Part shown: piece by piece, positions 45,801 to 57,800 of the stretch
Position numbering within the stretch: position 1 is the stretch's first letter
Layout of the letters: every line of letters begins with the position of its first letter
Assembly: GCA_035771175.1 (NCBI GenBank)
Contig: CM069590.1
Span: 59,155,683-59,219,682 of the forward strand
From: Paratinospora sagittata
Taxonomy: Eukaryota; Streptophyta; Magnoliopsida; Ranunculales; Menispermaceae
Direction of reading: 5' to 3'
DNA length: 64,000 nt
Notes under the pieces: generated by a model
Told to the model about the DNA's origin: nothing
What the model saw: only the letters and a program-made list of their open reading frames with translations
Database searches by the model: none
Made by a program: the position numbers and the translations under genes

Positions 45801-48800
45801 CATTGTCTCTTATAAATTAAATTTTTTATCGTATTTTTTATTTAAACCCTTACCACTTTTAAAGACACCATTATGCTTTGCTTGCCAACTATTAAGGACA
45901 TCATTTATGCATATTAATCTCGAGAATGACCTTCTAAAGTAAACAAACAAAGTTCTGTGCATTGCATAGAAAGTTCTTTGTGCACTTATTTTCTAAACAA
46001 AATTTTGATGTTTCTATACCCGAAGAACACTTTCTGAATCTCCAAGGAATTTATCATTTAAGTTTTGACAATCATTTTTATTGTTTTTTCGGCCACAGAA
46101 AGTAGGCATGCTCAAGTGTGGAAGCCTTTTTTTATTGATGTGATAGAAATAATAAGCTACAAATACTTCAAATACTTCAAATACTTTGAATAATAATCCA
46201 CAAAACATTTAATAACATTTAAATGCTTAGCTAAAGGTTTGGAGAGAATCTCTAGAATCTAAATGATTCAAGATTATTAGGACTGAGATTCTATACAATT
46301 GATACTAGATGGTAACAATAGAGGTAGAGGTAAACCAAAATAACATGGATAGAGATAATTAACAAAAGATTTAACTTCTTTTAATTTGAATGTAGACTTG
46401 TTCAGTGGTTGGGTGCAAGTACACCTACCCTGAAGGTCTCAACTTCGAGTCACCTCCCACCACTTGTTGGCCAACGACTCCCTTGAGTGTTTATGGCTGT
46501 GCTTCAGAGGGATTGGGGGGACGTAAGTCTCTGATACCTGCTGACCTCAAAAAAAAAAAAAAAAAAGAAAAAAAAAAGAAGAATGTTGACCATGTTACAC
46601 GGAATAAAATGTTGGGCAATTAAAAAACATGTTAACAAACTAAGTGTAACAAAAATGCTAATGCTAAGATGGATATGTGGTAAAACCTTAAAAGATAAAA
46701 TTACAAATGAGCATATTTGGAAAATGGTTGGAGTAGCCCCTATTGAAGATAAAATGAGATAGAATCGACTAAGGTGGTTTGGACAGATGAACCAATTAGG
46801 AAGAATGGCCTATTAATACTAAATGGTAATAATAGAGGTAGAGGAAGACTTAAAATAACTTGGACAGAGATAATTAAAAAAGATTTAACTTCTTGTAATT
46901 TGGACGCCGAATTAGCCTTGGATAGATCAGAGTGGAGGAATTGGATTCATGTAGCCGATCCCATGTAGTTGGGATAAAGCTTAGTTAAGTTGAGTACTTT
47001 GAATACAATGATTGTCAAATGTTTTTCAGAAAAAAAAAAGAAAAAAAAGAAACATCACATGAATGAGTTGTGGTTCCTTTTTCTTTTGAATTTTTGTTTA
47101 CCTTTTGTTGACATCAAGCACAACTAAGACAAACCATGGCGAGGAACTATATTATGGCATTGCAAATGCAGTATATATCACATCTTTTTTCCCATTCTTG
47201 AATGTGGTGGTGTTGAAAGCTTTATTAAGTTGTCATCAATTTCAATGAGTTATAACTTTAAATATTAGCTTATTGGGATTTGGGGATATTTTGTAAACTT
47301 TTTATTTTAATTTTTACGAAAAATTCTTTGTGAAATTGATTTTATTGCAGAATTGATTTTTGTCAAAAATAAAATCATCACCTCTGGTGATCATTGTTGT
47401 CGACTTTTTCACCCACAAATTAATACAATTTACATTTGTTTCTGCTAAAAAAAAAAAAAAAATCAATTCTGCAATGTGATGTTTTATCAGGAATCAATTT
47501 CAGATTTGAGTGAAACTGGTTTCTCATTTTGAGCAAGTTTGTGAAATCATTGCAAAGACTTTCAGAATCTTTCAAGGGTTTTGTAAATTGTTAATGATAT
47601 AAATGGGTTTCCATTTTCTAAGTTGGACATCTTTGTGATTTGAAAACTTGTGATCAAGAGAAACTTTTCTAAGTGTTTCGTGCTAAAGAAGAAATCATTT
47701 GAGAACCACTGCAATTGTTCCAGAAAGAATTTTCCTGAGCTGTTTTCCTGTGAAATCAACCATAAAGTTGATAGAAGTTCAATGGATTCCAAAGGTAATC
47801 TATACTTTGTAAAACAATCTCAATACAGTGGATTGAATTACCTTGAGCTTGTTAAAAGATCCATAGGTGTTGCCTCATTGATTTTTCACATTCTTAAAAA
47901 TTCTGTTGTTATGGCTGAAAGTTTTTTTGAGTTTGATCTTGTAAAATGAGGTTAGTTATAACCAGACTTATTCAATTTTGCAAATCAATTCAAATCTACA
48001 TATTGAAAGGCCTACTGACCATTTATGTTACTTGGACTCTTTACTCAAGCCCAACGTACCCATGTTCACTTCATGGTACTGACATGGGTATGAGATGTGT
48101 GCCTGACACTTCAGATTTTAGAACTAGTTTGTAGATTCTCAAAAGAAAGAAGAGAAAGCAAGAGAAGAAGAGAATGTCTAATAGGTGACAATTCACTTAA
48201 GTAGGGGAAAAAAAAATAAAAAGAAGGAAAGGTCAAAGGAGAAGATAGAATATAGGCTTAGTAATAAAGATAACCTTGTCCTAGTACCAATATCCAAATT
48301 TTTGGACAATTTTTAGCTGATTCTTGTATCGTGAACATGGTAAATGAATAAGTCCAACCTCTAGCCAACATGGAGTTGGTGCAATTGGTAAAGAGGAGAC
48401 TTTGGAACCCAAAGGTTATAGGTTCAACTCTTGCCACTGTCTCATCCTAGGGGGTGAGGGGGATTAATGGGTTAGGAATGGGCCTGATACCTATGGTGAT
48501 GGAGCTGTAACAACTATGCATACACATGAATAAAGTAATAATTTTGACATACCAATACTTGTTGAAGAAGGCATAAATTTTAACTGTTAAACGTAAGTTG
48601 CAATTTCAAACATCATAACAATTGCTTGCAAAGACTGACACTATCAAACAGGGAGAAAATCAGAGTTACGAATAGATGTATAGAGGGCAAGGAGAGAACA
48701 AAAGTCGGGGGGTGAAATGTTCTTGGACATTTTCAAGATTTGGAGGAGTCATTAGTGATGAAAGAGAGGAGAACAGAAAAAACAAAAAAAAAAAGGAGGC

Positions 48801-51800
48801 AAAAGGCAATTTTTGTGAACGTTGCCAATATTTGAGGATGCAACCAAGTAGGGAAAGGTAGACACGAAAGAAAGGAGAAAAAGAGTAGAGGACTGTGTTT
48901 GTTGGCTGTTGCTTCATTTGCAGGAGAAGACAACCGAGATTAAATATTAAGAAAGAGAGAGGAGATCAATTTTTGGCTGCATGTGGTATACAAAGGAGAG
49001 AGGGTGAAGAAGAAGAGAAATTGGTTGGGAGGTGCATCCATTTCCAATCCTTGAGTGAAGGGGCCTCCTTGTGAACCCTACAAGAGTAGAGGAATTAGTT
49101 AAAACAAGTATGCTGTATGTGGTATTGGGTTGACTCTGTTCAATTAGTATGCCTGAATATAAACAAATGTATCACCTTATGTGGTCCATTAGTATTTATG
49201 AATATAAAGATAAAATGGAAAGAGCTTCAATACTAAAAGAGTTGATGATAAAACTATTCACTTTATGAGAACCTAGAAATGAATAAGTTTTGAAAAGGGA
49301 CATAAAATTCCGATTGGTGTTGCTAAGGAAGTTGAAAAGAAGATGAAGTCTTTCTTTTGGAAGGGTATGGATAAGGAAAGTGGTATGCATCTGATAAGTT
49401 GGAAGATTATTCAAAGGCTGATGAATAAGGGAGGAATGGAGATTGGCAACATTGTCAAGAAGAACGAAGCATTATGTGGCAAATGGTTACGGAGATATCT
49501 GAACGAACAACAATCTTTGTGGGTTAGGGTTATCACCAGTAAATTCAAACCTATTGAAATGAGTAGTAGGATTGTTCCCATAATTAGATCGACCTATCGT
49601 AGCCCATGGAAATTTATTACATCGTTCCTCCCTGAGTTTTTCCCACACATGACTCCGAGATTGGGTGATGGTCATTCTTTCCGCTTCTGGGAACACCGCT
49701 GGGTTGGTGATTCCCCCTTAGCTGAGTTGTTCGCAAGATTATATCATATTTCTTCCTTCCCCAATCACCCTATAGCCTATTTCATTTCCCCAACAAACTC
49801 CCCGGACCCTACCCAATGGAACCTTCACTTGCCACAAATCTTAACAGTCGGTCAACAATCACAATTAGATTCATTATTATCCTGACTGAACATGGTGCGA
49901 CCGTCTTTAGGTCCTGATTCATTCTCTTGGTCCCTTCACGCATCCGACACATTCTCTTGTAGCCCCTTCTTTCACTTTCTAATTGATGATGATTCTTTTC
50001 CACCTTTTCCTAGCGCTTAATTTATTTGGAATGCTCATTATCCTTCCAAAGTTAGGGTTTTTGGATGGCTTGTGGCCCATAATAAGCTTAACACAGGTGA
50101 TAATATTCAAAGAAGATTTCCCCATATGACGCTTCTTCCTCATTGTTGCCCTCTTTGTTTTTAGGATGAAGAAACGACGAATCACATCTTTTTAAGATGC
50201 TCCTTCTTTGCTAGACTGTGGGAGGAATGGATGGCTAGGCTTGGTACCAGATTTCGGACTCCGGAATTGTGGGATGATTGTTTTTCTCTTAGCCATTGTC
50301 CCCATTTGAGTAATAATGGGAAGCGTGTTATGAGGGTGGTGGTGATGGCAACCTTGTAGATGATTTGGTTGGAGAGAAATAGCCGTATCTTTGAAGGTGT
50401 TTCTAATAGTGCTGATGTCCTTTGGAAAGACATTATCACCATGGCTAGTATATGGTTAGTTGGGTTTAGAATCAATGGCGACTTCTCTTTAGGTGACTGG
50501 GTTAGAAATTGGGAGCTATATTTCCAGTAGATCTTTCAAGTGCTTGCTTGTTCTTGCTTGGTTGAGTGAACTGTTTCTCTTTGTTTTTGTTCTTGATGGT
50601 GGAGGACTCCTGGTCCTCTACCACTTGATCTTTTTTCACTCTTCTGCAGAATTTATATAATTGTTTGTTTACTCTAAAAAGAAGAAGAAATGAATAAGTT
50701 TTGCTTGACATTAACATGTTAAGATACAGGATAATGCTTACATATCTTATTTGCAATCAGATATGAATAAGTATATGTTTGCATTTTGATGAGAACTGAT
50801 AAACCACGTTATATATCATTTGTGAAAAGCCATGCACATTTACTGGTAAGTGGTGACCATATGTAAAAAGTGATCAAGTCATTACCATATTTTACAAAGT
50901 TCTTGAACACTTTTTCGTTCTAGATTCAGGTTGTCACTCCCCAATTTCCTCAGTTCTCAGCATATGGAATACGTGAGATAGAGCATATGGAGTAGCTCAA
51001 AAAGAAATTTGGAGACTTCAACTTTACACAAACTTTCCCGCTTTTATTCCATCAAACTTTCAACCTTTTGTACCGACCAAAATGCAATATCTTACATCCT
51101 GACACTGTATATTACATTATTTTTCGCTCTGGATTATACTGTACATTACAAAAACGTTCAGACAGTGCGCTAACATAGTAGATATGCTATCTTACATTGT
51201 TTCGCCAAACTGTTTAGAACGAAACAACTTCCCCACGAACTCCCTCCTTCTCCACGACGACCAGCTCCTCATTTCCAGCTCTTCCGTCACTAATTTCCTG
51301 GAGTGAAGTATTGGAGGGGTGAGTTAATGCCCAGTGGGTCTCCAAAACTTTTGCATTCACTGTTAGCCAAATACTCGTGATTACAACATAATATTAATAC
51401 AAAATTTGCTAATTCAACAAGATTTCAACCATGCACACCAGCAAGCATAATAACATGTAATTTAACAAAAACGAAATATAAATTATATTCAAGTTGCATT
51501 AAGCACCACCAAGGGCCAACTTCCACCCGACAACATTTCCACTAGTGAATGTGATTGTGTGCAGCAGAATTAGCAAAAATAATCATGAATACAAAGCTAA
51601 AAGAGTGATAGAATATGCAAACCGTGGTTCATCCCCACCTAGCTATTCTGTACTGCCATAACCGTTCCAGCAGAGTTCCAAAACTTAAGACCAGAGTTTT
51701 TCCTTTAGAACCAGGAAAATATTTCTTCTGGCCCCTGCCTCTATTTATAGATCTCCCAGGGTTGTATTTTTACCAAAGTACCGCCCAGTAGTCCTTCTTA

Positions 51801-54800
51801 TTTGCAAAAATACTATTTCCAAAAACAAGCTGAGTCATAACTTAATTCCAACTTAAGCTTATTTTATAAATAATTCTTAACATAAGCTAAAACTTAAATT
51901 TATAACTAATTAAGGCCTCCTTGAATAAATATTTCCCACTATAGGCCATTCCTTAAATTTAAATCTAAGACACGGTTTATAAATACTGTTCACAGCCATC
52001 ATAAAGATATTTCATTAACCAATTATTTATAGCCCTGCCCATTTATAGTGGCTATTCAACCACTATTTATTTTGGGTACTTACCAAGGGGTTATATAGGA
52101 TATGTATAAGTCTATATGTATATCCCCTTGCACTTACCGGTGCTTCTAGAACCATTTCTTTCTCAAGTTCTGTCACTTTCGAAAATATATTTCTAGGGTT
52201 TTACACAGGTAAGAAAAAAATGCCATGTAGTAATACTGGGTGGGGACTGCGTACTTGAGCATAATTTTGTGGCATTGTTACTACTTTCTTCCTAGTTTCC
52301 TTTTGATGTCATTTTTGTTTCTTGTTTTGGTTCATTTTGTTCTTTTGTTGGCAAACATGCCCCACCTGTTACCAATAAAAGGATCATCTTGAAGTTATCA
52401 TTCTTGGAGAGGGTTCTTTTCTCACTTGATAGTTGATTACATGCCTTTCAATAATCCTTTTGTTTTATTCAAGTCCAATATTGTTCCCCCCTACTGCAGT
52501 GTCCTTTGCTCAATATAAGCTATTGCCCACCAACGGAGGAAGACTTCCCGAACGGAAAGAGCTTGGTGGGCCTTTGAATTTGCTCATTATGTATATTTTT
52601 TTCGCTGCTCTTTTAGAATTTGCATGAAAAATTTCAACCATCTGCTAAAATTGCATATGCAGGTTGTTGTCGCATACAATCCTCTTGGATGGAGCCGCAC
52701 AGACATTGTCCGGATTCCAGTGAGTACTGATTTTTATTATTATTATTTTTCTTTTGCTAATATATGGCTCTAAGGCCTAGGAATTTTCTTTCATAGGCAG
52801 ATGGGGGATTTGAGGTTAGGCCTTAAATTGTGGTTTGATGGAAGTTTTCGCAAACCAAGTTTCATTTACTTAAATCAGAATCAATATTTGGTGCATGTCT
52901 ATTAGATCAACCCTTTTTCTTTAAAATCAATGTTTCCTATTAGGTCAATCATGCTGGTCTTATGGTACAAGATTCCAAGGGCCACAAGCTTGAGGCACAG
53001 TATGTGAATGTGGATAATCGTACACAAAATTTGAGAAGTTTTTATACGAAGGTCTATCTGGGAGTTTCACCAAAACAAGTCCCTAGATATTGGCTTTTAT
53101 TTGAAGCATCTGTGCCACCTCTAGGATGGAGCACTTACTTCATTTCTAAAGGTAGCACGAAAGGTAACGATCTTTATCATTATTAGTTTTATATTAATAG
53201 CTTTATTACTACTCTGATATTCTATAATTCTAGGTTCCAGGTCAAATTCCTGGGTAGAAGACGGTTTTGTCTTTTGACTCTTGGTGTTAATCTTTCCCAT
53301 CTCCTAATATACTGGTTCTGTAGATGGAAAAAAGGCTTATGATAGTGCATTCAGGAAAATGTGGGTTCAGTTTCTTCTTACCTAAAGAAAGCAAATGTCG
53401 TCCACACATTACTGAAGCGCAATTGACAATAATTGGAATGATCATAGATTCATATGTCGCTTATCATTCTATATTGAATCCTTATATTTGTTGTTAAAGA
53501 CTAATAAATGCAGGAGAGAGCGGAAGTGGATATATCTCTGTGTTGGCTGCTTCACAAAATGAGACCATTGAGGTTGGACCAGGGGACTTGAAGATGTCCT
53601 TCTCCTCAACATCTGGGCAACTTAAAAGAATGGTCAATTCCAAAACAGGGGTGTGTTGTTTTACAATTCCCAAAAGTTAGCTCATGGCTTACTTACACTT
53701 ACCAATAAAAGCTACTGTGTGATAGGTGTATATCTTTATATCTGTTCATCTCTCATTTTCCCTTATAATTCACACTCCTATGAAGTTAAGTAGCTCGTAA
53801 TTTTGTATGCTTTTATTGACTACTCACTATATCAAATTCCTGGAAATTCAGTTCAGGATGAAACATTCATGATGCTTCATTCACATTGAAGATTTTTCGT
53901 TTGAACTTTGTGAGCAATATAGACTTCAAATATTAGCTTGTGTCAGTTGATTGTATATATTCATAGTTGTGTTTGTTTCTTTATTTTAAATCCAATTTGA
54001 AGTCAAATAATTTTTAACTTCATGCTTTGTTTATTGTATAAGGTTTTTCTGTTAGAGCAATTGAAACTCCCTGATTCCAATTGCTCAGCCTGGTTTGCTT
54101 CGGGCTTGGGAGTAACTTGAATAAATTAAGTAGTTAACTACTAAGGCATCAATGTTAAAGATTCAGGAGCAATGACAGCTACTAGGAACTAAGTTACCCG
54201 GACCCTTTACTTCAGCCCAACGTACTCGTGTTGACACTTCATGATACTGACATGGGTATTGGATGTGTGTCTAAACACTTTAGATTTTGAAATAATACAA
54301 TTTAGATTCTTCAAATAAAGAAGAGAAATTAAGAAAGAAGCAAACGACTAATAGGTGACAATTCACTTAAGTGAGGAAAAAAAGATAGAATATAGGTTTA
54401 ATAATGAACATAACCATGTCCAAGTACCCAAATCCTATGTTACCCAGACTCTTTACTTTAGTCCGATGTACTTGTGTCCGACACTTCATGATGCGACATG
54501 AGTATGAGATATGTTTTTGACACTTTGGGTTTTAGAATATTACTATGTAGGTTCTCCAATGGAAAGAAGAGAAAACATGAAAGAAGATAACGACTAATAG
54601 GTGAAATTCACTTAAGTGAGAGAATAAAACAGACAATAAATGATTGAAAAGAAGAAAAAAGGAAACAATGACATATAATATAGCCGAGTCCCCATATCCC
54701 AGAGTTTGAAAATTAATAAGTCGGACCTGTAGATATGTACCCGTATCCGACATCCATACCCGAGTCCAAGTAACATAGCCCAAATCCAAGCTTTTGGATA

Positions 54801-57800
54801 ATTTTTTGCGGAGTCCCCGTATCACATAATTTGAAAATAAAAAAGTCCGACTTCTGTATATGTATCCTCATCCGACACCTATACTTGAGTTCAGGTAGCA
54901 TAGCTAGGACCCATATACCGAAACTACCTATGAAGCATTTTATATAAGAAGTTTGTATAGTTTTTATTTCTCATTTTGATATTTAACTCTTTTCATTCAT
55001 ACTATAATAGTTTGAATGTTGTTGAAAGAAGTAGAAGTTATTTATCTATTTTAAACAAAGACATGAAGTAATAAATGGTTGATGTCATGTCATATAGTTA
55101 TTATATCACCATGATATTTTTCTGGCTCATGAGGACCTGAAGTTTGAGAATGAACTCAGTTTTAAGATGAAGAGACTCTTAGCAGTAGGATCTTCTGCCT
55201 GATATGGGAACACCCTTCATAAAGAAATTGAGCTGAGTAATTGTTTTATATATGCATGCTGGTACCTCTCTTCTAGATCTAGAAACCTACATGATCTTCC
55301 TAAGGATGTGAATGCCACCTACAGCTTTGGAGGTGGTATGGTCGCTTCTAATTCATGGTCCTAGTACCTCAGTGAAGCACATTTTTTTGGTTCAACCAAC
55401 TCAATAAAGCTTTTTCCCAACTACGCGAGGTTAGCTACGTGAAGTCTCTTCCTCAACTCTATTCAATATGGCCAACTTAACAATTTTATTACTAGTAGCT
55501 ATTTCTTTCATAATAATCACAATCCATGTTATTTTATATCTTCCATTGCTTCTATCATTATCGTTAATTGTTAATAGGTTATTCTTTCTAACTGGTACAT
55601 TTAATGGTCTTTGTTGTATATGTCCAAATTGTTTTATTGATTCTCTTTTCATTTTATCTCTAATTATCCTACACTTCTCGAATCTGTTTATTTCTAATTT
55701 CATTTCTTAATATTTTACCACATATCCATCTTTACATACCCATTTCTATTACACTTTGGTAACACCTGTTTCTTTGTTGCTCAATGTTCTATTTCCTAGC
55801 GCGTGGTTCTGATTTCTCTTATACTTAGTTTATTAACCTCCTCTTTCTGTATTGGTCAATATTTTGTTCCGTAAAGCATGGCTAGCCTAATAGCTTTCTT
55901 ATAACTTTCAACTTCAATGAGATGCTCGATCATATAATACTTTAAGAGCACCTCTTCTCGTAACCCGTCCTATTTTTAATTTTATTATTCACATCCTCTC
56001 CTATTTCTCCATTTTGATGAATATTAACCATAAATATCTAAAGTTGTCACTCCTTGAAAGAGCGCATGGGTTAGGTTGGGTTAGTTTTCCCTAAATCAGC
56101 TCGACCCATCGTCATCAGGTGATTTACAATATCATTTGAAATTGTCTTTAAAGTAAATTTAGTCTATTGATACTTTGTCGACTCGGCTGTCAATTTGGGT
56201 TGGTTTGGGTGTTCGGGTTTACATTAAACCTAGCAACACATTTCTTAACTCATTTAATAGAGTTAAGTAGGGGGAGAGATAGAAAGAAATAAGAAAAAAA
56301 TAGTTGAAGGGTGAAGTGGGACTCCTTGTAAACGAAGCCCCACAAAATGAAAGATAGGTGATAATAGAGTTGATTGAAGAAGAGATAAATCTGATAGAGG
56401 TTGGAAATGGGGGCCACCTTGGTGAGGAAGCCCCACAAAATAGAAGAATGGAAGTGAAGAAAGGGGAGGGGAAGAGCTGGTATTGGAAAGGGCCACCTTG
56501 ATGCGGTGGATTTCGTCATTGAGGCGGCCCCTTATACATATATTATTTTCTGTATGGGTCCTTAGATTTTTGGTGATGTTTTCTAACTTTTGTTCATATG
56601 TTGAGTAGGTTGGGTTATAGTCAGCATTATTTTGCACCCGATTAATCAACCTAACGTTTGTCTTTACATGTTAGACCTATTGAATTGACTGCCTATAAAG
56701 GGAATACCTGACTGGCTGACCCATCCTGTAAATTTTAAATTTGGTTGGTTGGGTTTGGCCGATAGTTGGGTTATATGAACACCGTCCCTTATATCTCTTG
56801 GCTTTCAGTCTTCGCCGTCTCTCTATCTATACTTCCACTTCCTCCAGAATTGCATTTAATGTATTCTTTTGTTTGACTGTGCGGTCATATCATTGGCTAT
56901 GGTATTCTACAGGTTGTGAAGGTAAGGAAAAACCGATATTAGTCTTGTTTACATGAACCCAAATTTAAGTTTGTATAGGGTGTGGTCTCATGCTCTAATC
57001 CTCCCCGCTTGAAATAACACAACTTTGTATCGGATTCCTTTTTGAATCGAAAGATTCAAAGTAGTTATTTTTTCTCTTAGGTCCTAATTACTTTTACAAG
57101 TTTATATTTTCAAATTGGACAAAATAGAAAATAAGTTTGTATCCCAAGTCCTTAGAAACTATAATGGGTGTTGGACCATCTGAATATCTGATATGAAGTT
57201 ATGAACAGAATGTCATATTATAATGATTGTAAAATGTTTAATAACAAAAGAATGAATAAGTTATTAAAGGGTTCCACTTGAAGAAGACTCTTGATGTGTC
57301 TTTGGAGATACGTTGCTCTTCATTTTGATTTACTAGTCTTCATGGTTTCCATTTACTACCTTCTCTTGCAATTTCATAATACATATGCTAGTGCACTTGC
57401 ATTGTAGACTTGTGGCCCACATCTATATTTTCATAGATAGATTATGCAAAGATATCTGTTCCCTAAGGATTCCAAAAATCTGGCAGAGGATTTAAAAGTT
57501 TGTGGTTAGACCTTTCTTACTCATAAAGAAGCTTTCTCTGCTATTTCTTTTTCTTTACTTAAGAAAATAGTATTACAGGAAACAAAATAATAATGGTGTA
57601 ATGTTTTTGAAGGAGGCGGGGGGACTCCTTTGGTAGGTCTACATCTGAAAGATAAGTATTAAATTTCTTAGCTACTAAAAGATGGAGTTCGTTGGATATA
57701 CTTGAAAAAAGAAATCTTCTGCCCACCATGGAGTTTCAACATCTTAAAGGAAACGCCAAAAATATTTACTTTTTTACTTAGAGGTTAAACCTCTAAAAAT

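Noticed and set aside
46405..46623. 72-codon open frame
   Set aside because: It is read-through of a SINE and its poly-A tail.
47650..48134. Two open frames of 62-99 codons
   Set aside because: Intron sequence; the second runs into a MITE. No domain or splice support.
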